DNA of 64,000 nucleotides from Chelativorans sp. Marseille-P2723 (GCF_902809845.1 NZ_CADDWI010000007.1:62001-126000); one strand, 5' to 3'; counted from the first letter of the stretch, positions 29,639-38,424 are shown. Notes: generated by a model from the letters alone, not told the origin. Numbers and translations: made by a program.

Positions 29639-30604
29639 ATGATTAGGAAACTAGGATTTGCATTAGCGGCGCTTGCCGCGGGCGCGGCAACGGCAAGCGC
29701 CGATCCGGTCCGGTTGGGCCTGCAGCCATGGCTGGGTTACGGCCCGCTCTGGGTCGCCGAGGAAAAGGGCTTTTTCGAAAAGCATGGCGTCGATGTGGAG
29801 CTTACGAACTTCAACTGGGATCAGGACATGACCGCTGCACTTGCCAGCGGCAATCTTGATGTCATCGCCGCCGCCACCAACACAACGATCGTCAACATCA
29901 ATCAGGGTGTCGACCAGATGGGCTTTCTGGTCATGGATCTTGCCTTCGAAGCCGATGCGATTCTGGCTGGAGAGGGGATTGAGTCTATTGCCGATCTGAA
30001 AGGTAAAACCGTGGCGTTCGAGAGCGGCACAACGAGTGATCTTCTGATGAACTACGCGCTTCGTGAGAACGGCATGTCGATCGCTGATATCCAGCATGTG
30101 CCCATGGGGGCGTCGGAAGCAGGCCTGGCACTTATCGCCGGCCGGGTCGATGCTGCCGTTACTTACGAGCCCTATGTGTCGACAGCCCTCTCGCAGGACG
30201 AGAGCTTCAAGGTGATTTATACGGCAGCGGAAAAGCCTGGCCTTATCAGCGACATGCTTACGGCGACCTCAGACTGGATCGAGGCCAATCCCGAGGCTGT
30301 GCAGGGCCTGATCCGCGCTTGGGACGATGCGATAAACTTCATCCGCGAAAACCCGGAAGAGGGCGAAGCGATGATCGCGGAGGCCGTGGGCAGCCCTATG
30401 GAGGAGTTCAAGCCGGCCTTTGAAGGTGTGCGCCTCTACAATGTCGCCGAAAACGTGGAGTTCCTGGAGGGCGAATTCCAGGCCACAATTCAGGAGATCG
30501 GCGAGATCATGATGGAGACGAACCCGAGCGAGATAAAGAAAGTCCCTTCGGCGGATGAAATTCTCGCTTTGGATAACCTCTACGCGGTTGCAAACGAGCA
30601 GTAA
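29639..30604 (+). CDS. ABC transporter substrate-binding protein, NMT1/SsuA-like
   Basis: This 321-residue periplasmic protein has a signal peptide (MIRKLGFALAALAAGAATASA, residues 1-21 in pieces). 'LQPWLGYGPLWVAEEKGFFEKHGVDVEL', in parts, is the typical NMT1/THI5/SsuA start. The continuation 'ALASGNLDVIAAATNT' and 'LKGKTVAFESGTTSDLL' also fits. The family binds nitrate, taurine, alkanesulfonates, pyrimidines or similar small molecules. I moved the start to the ATG at 29639, with AGAGGAGA upstream, because the frame is open into the preceding gene. It is second in a four-gene operon. The ligand is probably the amidase substrate. Confidence 0.88.
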   Translation: MIRKLGFALAALAAGAATASADPVRLGLQPWLGYGPLWVAEEKGFFEKHGVDVELTNFNWDQDMTAALASGNLDVIAAATNTTIVNINQGVDQMGFLVMDLAFEADAILAGEGIESIADLKGKTVAFESGTTSDLLMNYALRENGMSIADIQHVPMGASEAGLALIAGRVDAAVTYEPYVSTALSQDESFKVIYTAAEKPGLISDMLTATSDWIEANPEAVQGLIRAWDDAINFIRENPEEGEAMIAEAVGSPMEEFKPAFEGVRLYNVAENVEFLEGEFQATIQEIGEIMMETNPSEIKKVPSADEILALDNLYAVANEQ

Positions 30605-30614
30605 GCGCACGGCA

Positions 30615-30637
30615 CGGCGCCTCCTTGCGGGGCGCCG
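30615..30637 (+). terminator. intercistronic hairpin between binding-protein and permease genes
   Basis: CGGCGCC (30615-30621) pairs with GGCGCCG (30631-30637) over a 9-base loop. No U-run follows. Hairpins here commonly protect the upstream mRNA or attenuate transcription, so that the binding protein is made in excess over the membrane parts. Confidence 0.55.
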
Positions 30638-30660
30638 CAAATCCGGTACGGAGTCAAAAT

Positions 30661-31500
30661 GTGAAGCGGCGTCAACCCAACCCTGCCGCGCCATACAGGA
30701 AGCGGCGCATCGGAAACCTTTTCCGCCTCCGCGAGGAGATTCCCCGCAGCATTTACTCCGCGGCCGGCTTCATCGTCCCGGCCGTCCTGCTTCTGGCATG
30801 GTGGGCGGTGACCTATTTCGGTCTGGCACGGCCGCTGTTCCTGCCCAGCCCCGGCGCTGTGCTTTCGGAAGGGTGGCGCCAGCTTACCGAGGGGATCCTG
30901 CTGGCGGATGCCTCGGTCAGCATCTACCGTATCGTTGTCGGCTGGCTTGCCGCCACTGTCGTGGCTGTTCCCGTCGGCATCCTCATGGGTAATTTCAGGA
31001 TCTTCGAGGGCGCGCTCGAACCGCTCATCTCCACGGTCCGTTACATGCCGGTGGTGGCGCTCATACCGCTGTCGATCCTGTGGGCAGGCATTGGCGACGT
31101 GCAGAAGATCCTGATCCTGTTCCTGGGGACGTTCTTCCAGCAGGTGCTGATGATCATGGATAACGTTAAGAATATCGACGTGAACCTCATTCGCGCGGGC
31201 CAGACGCTTGGCTTCAACAACCGGGAGATCCTGATGCGCATTATTCTGCCGGCTGCCTCGCCGGCGATCTGGGATACGTTCAGGATCACCATCGGCTGGA
31301 CGTGGACTTATCTGGTCGTTGCCGAACTGGTAGCCGCGAATGAGGGGCTCGGGCGCCGCATCATGGATGCACAGCGTTACCTGGCAACCCACACCATCCT
31401 GTTCGGCACGCTGTTCATCGGGGTGCTCGGTCTCTTGACTGACCAGATCTTCAAGCGCGCTGGCCAGTTGATGTTCCGCTGGAACATCCAGACACGATGA
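30661..31500 (+). CDS. ABC transporter permease, SsuC/TauC-like
   Basis: This 279-residue inner-membrane protein has about six hydrophobic segments. The EAA loop that docks the ATPase is readable as 'LIRAGQTLGFNNREILMRIILPAASPAIWDTF', in parts. It has the nitrate/sulfonate permease ending. I chose GTG at 30661, with ACGGAG upstream, over an in-frame TTG at 30625. Its stop overlaps the ATPase start by ATGA, indicating coupling. Confidence 0.88.
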   Translation: MKRRQPNPAAPYRKRRIGNLFRLREEIPRSIYSAAGFIVPAVLLLAWWAVTYFGLARPLFLPSPGAVLSEGWRQLTEGILLADASVSIYRIVVGWLAATVVAVPVGILMGNFRIFEGALEPLISTVRYMPVVALIPLSILWAGIGDVQKILILFLGTFFQQVLMIMDNVKNIDVNLIRAGQTLGFNNREILMRIILPAASPAIWDTFRITIGWTWTYLVVAELVAANEGLGRRIMDAQRYLATHTILFGTLFIGVLGLLTDQIFKRAGQLMFRWNIQTR

Positions 31501-32327
31501 GAGGTATCGTGGCGCAGCAGAAGACAGTGACGCCGAAAGTCGCGATCGACGCCGTATCAAGGATCTTTCTCGTTGACGGGGCGCCCCTTGTCGCCATTGA
31601 GCGGATCGACCTCGACATAAAGGAGAATGAATTCGTCTCAATCGTCGGCACGTCCGGTTGTGGCAAGTCAACGCTGCTTAATATGATCGGCGGGCTTGAC
31701 GAGCCGAGTTCCGGCGAGATCCGGATCGATGGCGTGCCAGTCGTGGGTCCGGGCCGCAATCGCGGCTTTGTCTTCCAGTCCTACAGCCTGTTCGAATGGA
31801 TGACCGTCGAAGGGAACATCCGCTTTGCCCTGGAAAAGAGCCAGATCTCGAACGCCGAGAAGAAAGAGCTCGTTGCCCATTTCATCCAGGCGGTCGGGCT
31901 GTCAGGCTTTGAAGCAGCTTATCCAAGGCAGCTTTCAGGCGGAATGCGCCAGCGGGTGGCGATAGCGCGGGCGCTCGTCTACAGGCCTTCCATTCTCCTG
32001 ATGGACGAGCCTTTCGGCGCCCTCGACGCGCAGACGCGCGGCATGATGCAGGAGCTTCTTCTGAAAGTGTGGGAGGACCACAAGGTGACGGTCGTCTTCG
32101 TCACCCACGACGTTGACGAAGCAATCTTTCTAGCGGACCGGGTCGTTGTGCTGGCAAGCCGCCCCGGCAGGGTCAAGAAGGACATCCGCATCACGCTCGA
32201 AAGGCCGCGCAGCTTCGAGATCATCACCGATGCGAAATTCACCGACTACAAGCGGGAAATTCTTGCGGATATTCGGGAAGAGACGCTGAAGGTGATGGCT
32301 CAGCAGGCCGGATCTTCAATCGTGTAA
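31497..32327 (+). CDS. ABC transporter ATP-binding protein, SsuB/TauB-like
   Basis: This 276-residue ATPase has Walker A 'GTSGCGKSTLL', signature 'LSGGMRQRVAIARAL', Walker B 'ILLMDEPFGALD' and the switch 'FVTHDVDEAIFLADR'. The 'HDVDEA' form is typical of nitrate/taurine/sulfonate importers. It is the last gene of the amidase-like operon and ends 30 bases before the convergent flavoprotein gene. There is no obvious terminator in that gap. Confidence 0.9.
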   Translation: MRGIVAQQKTVTPKVAIDAVSRIFLVDGAPLVAIERIDLDIKENEFVSIVGTSGCGKSTLLNMIGGLDEPSSGEIRIDGVPVVGPGRNRGFVFQSYSLFEWMTVEGNIRFALEKSQISNAEKKELVAHFIQAVGLSGFEAAYPRQLSGGMRQRVAIARALVYRPSILLMDEPFGALDAQTRGMMQELLLKVWEDHKVTVVFVTHDVDEAIFLADRVVVLASRPGRVKKDIRITLERPRSFEIITDAKFTDYKREILADIREETLKVMAQQAGSSIV

Positions 32328-32357
32328 ACCGGCCAAGCGGCGTTTAGTCTGGATGCC

Positions 32358-33608
32358 TCAGCCCCTGCCTTGCGCCGGTTCGCCCTTGGCAGGCGAGGCT
32401 GCTTGCTTGAACGCTTCGTTGGCGCGTCCGGCAGCCGCATCGCTGCGGCTAGGCGAAAAGCCAGCGGCAATCATCCTTCGCCCCATCATGTGGTCGGCGG
32501 GACGGTTGACCGAGTCGATCGCAATCAGTTTTCCGGCGGAGAAATGATAGACGGAAAAGGCATTGGCCGCCGGATCGCCGGAGATGAGCTGCTCGTCAGC
32601 GCCGATGGAGAGCCCTACCATCTGAAGCTTCATGTCTCCGATGTCGGACCAGAACCAGGGCACAGCCCGGTAGGGTTCGCGTATTCCCATGATCGTCTTG
32701 GCTAAAAGGCGTGCCTGATCGGTGGCATTCTGCACGGATTCCAGCCGCACCCTGGAGCCTGTCTGCCAATGCGGAAAGCGTGCGCAATCCCCGAGTGCGT
32801 ACACATCGGGGTGCGAGGTCTGGAGGTACTCATCTACCAAAATCCCATCGTCGCACGCAATGCCTGCTTCGCGTGCAAGTTCCAGATCCGGTTCTGCGCC
32901 GATGCCTACAAGAACGAAGTCTGCAGGCAGTTCCTCGCCGCTGGTTGTAGCGACGGCCATGACCTGATCGTTGCCGAGGATCTTTGATACACCTGTATTG
33001 AAGGCAATCTTCGCCCCCGCGCCTGCCAGCCGCGAGGCTACATGTTGCGATATTGCAGGGCATACGGCGCGTGCCAGCAGCCGGTCTCCAATCTCGATTA
33101 TGGTGACTGACTTTTCCATGGCAGTAAAGGTGGCCGCCGCCTCCAGGCCGATGAAGCCTCCGCCTGCCACGACAATGTGCCTTGCCTGCGGCAGGCGTGC
33201 GCGAATGCGGCGTGCATCCTCCGCTGTGCGAAGGGCGAAAACGCCATTTAGATTCGTCCCGGCGACACAGGGCCAGCGCGGCTTTGCCCCCGCGGCAAGC
33301 ACGAGTTTCTCAAATGGGCGCTGAAGCCCGCCTAGACGGCAAAGCTTCCTTTCAAGGTCAATGCCGGTAACGGTGGTCGAAGGCAAAAATTCGATGGCGT
33401 TCTGCTTATAGAAAACATCCGCGCGCAACGACTGGATGCGGCTATCCTCACCCTTCAAGAATGTCTTGGAAAGGGGAGGCCGGTGATAGGGGAACTCCGG
33501 TTCGCTGCCAATCAGGGTTATAGGTTTGTCGTAGCCTTCCTGCCTCAGCGAAGCGGCAAGCTGGGACCCGCCATGGCCGGCACCGACGATGATGGTGCCA
33601 TGGCTCAT
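32358..33608 (-). CDS. NAD(P)/FAD-dependent ferredoxin/rubredoxin reductase
   Basis: This 416-residue protein has an FAD-binding motif at the N-terminus (GTIIVGAGHGGSQLAASLR) and 'PYHRPPLSK' of the putidaredoxin/rhodocoxin reductase family. A central NAD-binding motif (HIVVAGGGFIGLEAAATF) follows. 'VYALGDCARF' contacts FAD, and the protein ends with a reductase C-terminal domain. Such proteins feed electrons to a small ferredoxin for a P450 or Rieske oxygenase, but no such partner lies nearby. ATG at 33608 is chosen; an ATG 14 codons upstream is less consistent with the family. It is monocistronic. Confidence 0.88.
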   Translation of the reverse strand: MSHGTIIVGAGHGGSQLAASLRQEGYDKPITLIGSEPEFPYHRPPLSKTFLKGEDSRIQSLRADVFYKQNAIEFLPSTTVTGIDLERKLCRLGGLQRPFEKLVLAAGAKPRWPCVAGTNLNGVFALRTAEDARRIRARLPQARHIVVAGGGFIGLEAAATFTAMEKSVTIIEIGDRLLARAVCPAISQHVASRLAGAGAKIAFNTGVSKILGNDQVMAVATTSGEELPADFVLVGIGAEPDLELAREAGIACDDGILVDEYLQTSHPDVYALGDCARFPHWQTGSRVRLESVQNATDQARLLAKTIMGIREPYRAVPWFWSDIGDMKLQMVGLSIGADEQLISGDPAANAFSVYHFSAGKLIAIDSVNRPADHMMGRRMIAAGFSPSRSDAAAGRANEAFKQAASPAKGEPAQGRG

Positions 33609-34168
33609 GCTGCGTTCCGGGCGAAAGCGGCATCCGGGCTGGCCAGCCACACTGCTCCGTCTGCCGCACAGTGCTGACCGCGCTTGTTCATGAGCATCGT
33701 GATCGTGGTGTATAGCCTGGCTGAACGAACGTGTAGGGCAGGGTATCCTGCAATGTTCTCAACTTTACGAACGAGCATTCGCTCCTTCCATGACCGATCC
33801 GCGATCAAGCTGGATTGCGGCTCGTTCCTTGTTTGCCCCATAAAAAGGAGGCAAGGCAGAGGTAGGAAAAATTGCGGCCCACGTCAATATTTCTCCGGCG
33901 AATGGGCGAGGCATCGTGCCTAGCGGATGCACAAAATTCCAAAAAGCTAAATAAAGCCAACGTGTTTGGTTTGCGAACAGTGAAGCTCGCACGCGCCGGC
34001 GGGGGTGGATTGGCCCGTAGCGGACGACCGCCTCTCCCACAGGTGGCGGTGCAGAAGCTCGCCTATTTCGGAGAGGCCGAGATGCTGTTCCTTGCAGAAG
34101 GGGATTGATGCCGCCACGGATCGTGGCGCACCTCCTTTTCTGATTTTGCCTATAACTGCTAAACGACC
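33609..34168. other. 560-base gap, no gene recognised
   Basis: This region is somewhat richer in A+T than the flanking genes and holds only short frames without family features. The promoter of the reductase gene should be at its left end. No repeat or insertion-sequence end is evident. Confidence 0.4.
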
Positions 34169-34645
34169 CTATCTCCGGTCGACCGGACCCACGTCGAGCA
34201 GCGGCGAGGCGTCAATGGCGCCAGCGTTCAGCATCGCACCCACCTTTTCAAGGGCGGCCACGATCATTGCCTGCTCCCAGTCGGGCAGCGCCTGAAATTG
34301 CTGCGAGAAAGTGCGCTGCAACGGGTCGGGCGCGGCTTCCAGCATCTCATGACCTGATTCGGTTGCGGCTACCCACACAACGCGCCTGTCTTTCTCGCTG
34401 CGGGTGCGGGTGACCAGCCCGCGCGCTTCCAGCTTATCGACCAGTGAGGTGGCCGTTGCTTGCCCGACGCCCGCCTTCGTGGCGATGTCCTTGGAGGTGA
34501 TGCGGCCAGCAGCCGCAACAATCTCCAGAACGATGAGCTGAGGGGTTGTAAGCCCGGTGGCACGCGCAAGGGTACGTGCGTTAAGCTCTGTCGCTCGCAG
34601 GATGCGCCGGAGCGCAATAAGGCTTGTCTGGGTACGGTTTTCCAT
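34169..34645 (-). CDS. MarR family transcriptional regulator
   Basis: This 158-residue winged-helix protein has the recognition helix region 'SKDIATKAGVGQATATSLVDKLEARGLVTRTRSEKDRRVVWVAAT' (in parts). Asp-Arg-Arg at the wing tip is the MarR hallmark. It should bind DNA as a dimer and respond to a small ligand. It is divergent from the sugar-dehydrogenase-like gene at 35069. The intervening gap contains ACGGA-TT-TCCGT at 34712-34723, a possible operator. The target and ligand are unknown. Confidence 0.9.
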   Translation of the reverse strand: MENRTQTSLIALRRILRATELNARTLARATGLTTPQLIVLEIVAAAGRITSKDIATKAGVGQATATSLVDKLEARGLVTRTRSEKDRRVVWVAATESGHEMLEAAPDPLQRTFSQQFQALPDWEQAMIVAALEKVGAMLNAGAIDASPLLDVGPVDRR

Positions 34646-35068
34646 GGATCGAGGCCATCAGAAGGATAGGGTCATTCTTTGATAGCAGAAAAAACCTGAT
34701 TTGATGAGCGAACGGATTTCCGTCTAAAAAACAATAGGAAAGGTGGCTGTGCTTGCTTGGTCAAAATGAGAAGCGACAATTTTCGCTGCAATGCCATTCG
34801 CAGACCGTAACATCAACCACTACGGAAGAGAGGCCGTGGCCATGGCGATATTGAGCTTTCCGGAATGCGCTGCCCAATCTTCCGTATCCGGACACTGAAA
34901 GCCGGCAGCTGTCCCAAGCTCTTGAGCGATACGAGCATCTGCGGAACAACTAAGCTGTGCAAGTGCCACAATTCCGGCGACTTTGGGAACGGTGACTCCA
35001 AAGGGGCTTTTATGCAATCCGGGACTGCGGCATGATTGCCGGCTGCTAAAGCGAGGAGAGAACCTGCC
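34646..35068. promoter_or_regulatory. divergent promoter region, MarR gene / sugar-dehydrogenase-like gene
   Basis: The gap holds a small palindrome (34712-34723) and a TTTGAT direct repeat near 34677 and 34700, both about 30-80 bases upstream of the MarR start. Either could be a MarR site. No coding frame is supported. Confidence 0.35.
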
Positions 35069-36211
35069 ATGTCCAAATCGCTTCTATTAGCCAGTTCCTC
35101 GATTGCCCTTTTTCTCGCCTCGTCCGCATTCGCCGTGGATGAAGTTTTCGATACGGAAGAGACATCAATTCGCGTCACAACGCTTGCGGACGGACTCGCT
35201 CACCCCTGGGCGCTCGCCCTCCTGCCGGACGGTACCATGCTGGTTACCGAACGCCCCGGCCGGCTTCGCCATGTTAGCCGGGATGGGCAGCTCTCGGAAC
35301 CGGTTGCGGGCGTGCCGGAGGTCGATGCCCGTGGCCAGGGCGGGCTTTTGGACGTCGCGATTGACCCTGATTTTCAGAACAACAGGCTCGTTTATCTCAG
35401 TTTTGCCGAAGCAGGCGAGGGCGGCAATGGCACGGCAGTGGCTCGTGGCCGGCTTAGCGAGGATATGACCAGCCTTTCCGGCGTCAAGGTGATCTTCCGC
35501 CAGCAGCCGAAACAGAACAGCACCGCTCATTTCGGATCGCGTCTCGTCTTCGATGAGGGCGGATATCTGTTCGTCACGCTCGGAGAACGTTCCAGTGTCC
35601 AATTTCGGGGGCAGGCGCAGGAGCTCAATTCGCATCTGGGAAAGATCGTTCGCATCCACCCTGACGGCTCGGTGCCGGGCGACAATCCATTCGTAGGGCA
35701 GGAGGGTGCATTGCCGGAGATCTGGTCCTATGGACATCGCAACATTCAGGCTGCCGCAATCAACCCGCAAACGGGCGTTCTGTGGGAGATCGAGCATGGC
35801 CCAAGGGGAGGGGATGAACTGAACATCGTCCAGCCCGGAGCAAATTACGGCTGGCCGATCGTGAGCCTTGGCATCAATTATGATGGTTCCCCTGTGGGGG
35901 AGGGCATTCAGCAGGCGGAGGGCATGGTGGACCCGAGCTATAGCTGGACGCCGGTCATCGCTCCCTCCGGGATGATTTTCTATCAGGGGGCAGCTTTCCC
36001 GGAATGGCGGGGCAACCTGTTCGTCGGCGGGCTTGCCTCCACCGCGCTTGTCCGCCTTGAACTGAACGGCAATGCCGTTGCTTCGGAAGAAAGGCTTCTC
36101 GAAGCTCTCGGCTTGCGCATCAGGGACGTCGCGGAGGGACCAGGTGGAGAGATTTTTGTGGTGACCGACCAAAGGAACGGCGAAATCCTGCGCATTACGC
36201 CGGCCGGATAG
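35069..36211 (+). CDS. exported aldose sugar dehydrogenase-like (PQQ-type beta-propeller)
   Basis: This 380-residue protein has a signal peptide (about 1-22, ending AFA). It has the soluble glucose dehydrogenase/YliI fold, with 'LAHPWALALLPDGTMLVTERPGRLRHV', 'QGGLLDVAIDPDFQNNRLVYLSF', 'WSYGHRNIQAAAINPQTG', 'WEIEHGPRGGDELN' and 'NYGWPIVSLGINYDG'. These blocks carry the His, Arg, Gly and Asn residues around PQQ and calcium in this family. It oxidises aldoses in the periplasm if supplied with PQQ. ATG at 35069 has GCGAGGAGAG upstream. The divergent MarR gene may regulate it. Confidence 0.88.
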   Translation: MSKSLLLASSSIALFLASSAFAVDEVFDTEETSIRVTTLADGLAHPWALALLPDGTMLVTERPGRLRHVSRDGQLSEPVAGVPEVDARGQGGLLDVAIDPDFQNNRLVYLSFAEAGEGGNGTAVARGRLSEDMTSLSGVKVIFRQQPKQNSTAHFGSRLVFDEGGYLFVTLGERSSVQFRGQAQELNSHLGKIVRIHPDGSVPGDNPFVGQEGALPEIWSYGHRNIQAAAINPQTGVLWEIEHGPRGGDELNIVQPGANYGWPIVSLGINYDGSPVGEGIQQAEGMVDPSYSWTPVIAPSGMIFYQGAAFPEWRGNLFVGGLASTALVRLELNGNAVASEERLLEALGLRIRDVAEGPGGEIFVVTDQRNGEILRITPAG

Positions 36212-36278
36212 ATGCCATTGCACTCGTCTTCATGCGTGTTGGCCTTCGGCTAGAGCAGGAACCGGATCGCGTCCTCCA

Positions 36279-37070
36279 TCAGCCACGAAGCCGATGGCGG
36301 TCGAGAAAGGACGAGACGGTTTCGCCGAAGCGCCCGGGCTGCTGATAGGGAATGAAGTGCGCGCCGTCTTCGAACGCCACAAGTTCCGCGTCCGCAACCT
36401 GTCGGGCTATTTCTTGCGCGTGCATGGCCGCTGGGAAGAGCCCGTCGAGGCCGCCGGGCACAAGCATTGTGGGGCAGCGTATCAGGCCAAGCACTCCCGT
36501 GAGATCCGCTCCCTGTAATCCAAGTGCCGCCCACGCATAACCATCGGGATCATGGGACAGGAAGCGCTGTTCATAGCGCCGCCGGTTCGCTTCGTCGGTG
36601 CATCCCGCAAACGCATTGTCGATGGCCCCGGGCAGAAGCGCCTGCATGCCTTCGCAGCGGACCTTTCGTGCTCTTTCCGCAAGGTCAGCCCCCGCCGCTT
36701 CGGATATCTTGATTCCGGGGTTTGCCATGACGAGCCCGGCAGTCCGCTCGGGATGGCGAGCGGCGTAAAGGGCGGCAACCATAGCGCCCACCGCACAGCC
36801 GATCATCACTGCCCGTTCGATTCCAAGATGCGTTTTCAGCAAAGCTATGTCTTGGACACTACGCTCCAGCGTTACGGGTGCCGTAGCCGCGGGCGAGCTG
36901 CCCGCACCGCGAAGGTCGCAGGCAATGGCGCGCACACCTCCGCCAAACAAGCGGCGGCACTCCTCCCAGAACCGGCGGTCTGCCCCGAGCGGATGAACGA
37001 GTATGAGGGGGATGCCTCCCGCCTCACCCTCGACATCATACGCAAGCGTGCCTTCCGTCATGTTCGGCAT
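36279..37070 (-). CDS. alpha/beta hydrolase with Cys nucleophile position
   Basis: This 263-residue alpha/beta hydrolase is related to 3-oxoadipate enol-lactonases and N-formylmaleamate deformylases. The oxyanion strand is 'LILVHPLGADRRFW' and the terminal catalytic His is in 'FEDGAHFIPYQQPGRF'. The nucleophile elbow reads GCAVG (Cys92) instead of Gly-x-Ser-x-Gly, as in dienelactone hydrolase, where Cys is catalytic. The ATG at 37070 lies 8 bases after the NicX/M29-like gene, so the pair is one operon and may run consecutive steps. The reaction is not known. Confidence 0.82.
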   Translation of the reverse strand: MPNMTEGTLAYDVEGEAGGIPLILVHPLGADRRFWEECRRLFGGGVRAIACDLRGAGSSPAATAPVTLERSVQDIALLKTHLGIERAVMIGCAVGAMVAALYAARHPERTAGLVMANPGIKISEAAGADLAERARKVRCEGMQALLPGAIDNAFAGCTDEANRRRYEQRFLSHDPDGYAWAALGLQGADLTGVLGLIRCPTMLVPGGLDGLFPAAMHAQEIARQVADAELVAFEDGAHFIPYQQPGRFGETVSSFLDRHRLRG

Positions 37071-37078
37071 GTAAAAGC

Positions 37079-38143
37079 TTAGTCCATTTCCCGTTCGATC
37101 GGTACCAAGAAGCGGCCACGCTCGATCTTCTTGACCCCGTCGACCTCCAGCGTCGGATGCAGGATCACGCCATCCATGTGAATCTTGGACTTGATTGAGC
37201 CACCGACATCGACATTGGTGCCGAGGCCGAAATGCAACGTGCCCCAGATGTTTTTGTCCTCTCGTTGTATGCCGCGGACGACTGCCTTGGCATTGACACC
37301 GATGGAGGCTTCTGCGGGGCACATATAGGCGTTCTCGTCGCCATAGGTTTCCAGATAGTCGCGCAGGATGCGGGCTTCGGGCCCCCCATCGATCCCGACC
37401 ACTCGTCCATCCTTTACCGTGAGCTCGATCGGCGTCAGGAGCCGCCCGATATGGTGCATAGTCAGATCGATGACCAATTTGCCATTAGCGCTGCCTTCGA
37501 CGGGAGCGACATTGAACTCGCCCGTCGGGAAAAGATAGTAGAGCAGGTTGTTGCCCGGACGGTTCTCGTCCTTTGCGAAATCTATAATCTTGTATTGATC
37601 GAAGTCGGACCCGGGTAGCGGCGGAAGGGTTATGCGGTTCTCGACGCTGTAGGTGAAGTCGGTTCCATAGTCGGAGGTCACGCGGCACATCCTGGCATTG
37701 GAGCCGAAGACATTCTTCGAGACATAGTGCTTGCGCACGGCGATCATTCTCATGTCATCCGTCACGGCACCCGACTGAAACATCTCCAGTGTCATTCCGC
37801 CATCCATGCAGATGGACGGGATGCCTGCGGCCATCGCATTGAAGCTGGCCGAGGAATGCAGCATTCCGGTGGAGGCAAGAAGGATATTGAAATCCGACTT
37901 CATCATGGCTTCTACGACGGCTGATGGCGGGTCGTAATAATCGGCCGGGCGTCGCTCGAAAAGGGTGAGCGTGGCATCCGCACCGATATCGGCAAGGATG
38001 GTCATCACCGCCTGCCAAACGCGCGGATCGTGATCGAAATCGGACAGTACCAGAACCTTCTTCCCCGCCTCGATGTTTCTGACAAGGGGGCGCCGGAGAT
38101 ATTCCAACGTCCCGCTTATCATCCCGCCTGTCGCCAAACTCAT
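37079..38143 (-). CDS. NicX / M29 aminopeptidase-like metalloenzyme
   Basis: This 354-residue protein belongs to the COG2309 superfamily, which includes aminopeptidase T and the ring-cleaving 2,5-dihydroxypyridine dioxygenase NicX. Candidate metal ligands follow the family order: Glu256 (GGPEA), Glu278 (AEASIGVN), His304 (GTLHFGLG), His322 and Asp324 (KIHMDG). I chose ATG at 38143, with AGGGAG at good spacing. The upstream in-frame ATG at 38203 has no ribosome site and overlaps an operator-like GTCGAC. It forms an operon with the following hydrolase, a layout like nicX-nicD. Peptidase, dioxygenase or other hydrolase activity is undecided. Confidence 0.8.
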   Translation of the reverse strand: MSLATGGMISGTLEYLRRPLVRNIEAGKKVLVLSDFDHDPRVWQAVMTILADIGADATLTLFERRPADYYDPPSAVVEAMMKSDFNILLASTGMLHSSASFNAMAAGIPSICMDGGMTLEMFQSGAVTDDMRMIAVRKHYVSKNVFGSNARMCRVTSDYGTDFTYSVENRITLPPLPGSDFDQYKIIDFAKDENRPGNNLLYYLFPTGEFNVAPVEGSANGKLVIDLTMHHIGRLLTPIELTVKDGRVVGIDGGPEARILRDYLETYGDENAYMCPAEASIGVNAKAVVRGIQREDKNIWGTLHFGLGTNVDVGGSIKSKIHMDGVILHPTLEVDGVKKIERGRFLVPIEREMD

Positions 38144-38193
38144 GAGCCCACTCCCTGTCAAGATGCGCGGATTTGCCGTTGCAACCTCGCATG

Positions 38194-38203
38194 AAGTCGA
38201 CAT
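38194..38203. promoter_or_regulatory. GTCGAC operator 1
   Basis: GTCGAC at 38196-38201 lies in the leader of the NicX/M29-like gene (start 38143). It reads AATGTCGACTT towards that gene. It is proposed as a binding site of the GntR regulator encoded at 44371-45186. Confidence 0.55.
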
Positions 38204-38210
38204 TTTAGGA

Positions 38211-38220
38211 AAGTGTCAAC
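38211..38220. promoter_or_regulatory. degenerate copy of the operator
   Basis: AAGTGTCAAC differs from the consensus AAGTGTCGAC by one base. It lies 10 bases from operator 1. On the minus strand the same bases supply a TTGACA -35-like hexamer. Confidence 0.4.
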
Positions 38221-38343
38221 AAGCAATTGAAGCTGAAAGACTCCGGGTGTGTACTATTAAGCACTTGTTTTATAAGAAAAAATGATGTTAACGCGCATGA
38301 AAAGCATCAACGAGTTTTTTGTTCTCTGTGATAGAAAACCAAA

Positions 38344-38356
38344 ATGTGTCGACTTT
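38344..38356. promoter_or_regulatory. GTCGAC operator 2
   Basis: ATGTGTCGACTTT lies in the divergent gap between the NicX/M29-like and CoA-transferase genes. It shares GTGTCGACTTT with the copies at 46272 and 46458 (reverse). Confidence 0.6.
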
Positions 38357-38424
38357 CGATCTTGCAAGCGATGGCAGGATCCGCTTACGCCGTGTCATTT
38401 GCGGGTTGAGCGTAAAAGCTTCAA

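Noticed and set aside
30580-31671. 363-codon open frame on the minus strand
   Set aside because: It is antisense to the permease and ATPase genes of the amidase-like operon, which have unmistakable ABC motifs.
35165-36223. 352-codon open frame on the minus strand
   Set aside because: It is antisense to the aldose-dehydrogenase-like gene, whose signal peptide and beta-propeller blocks are clear.
38144-38203. 20-residue longer N-terminus for the NicX/M29-like protein
   Set aside because: ATG 38203 lacks a ribosome site and overlaps an operator copy, while ATG 38143 has AGGGAG at good spacing.
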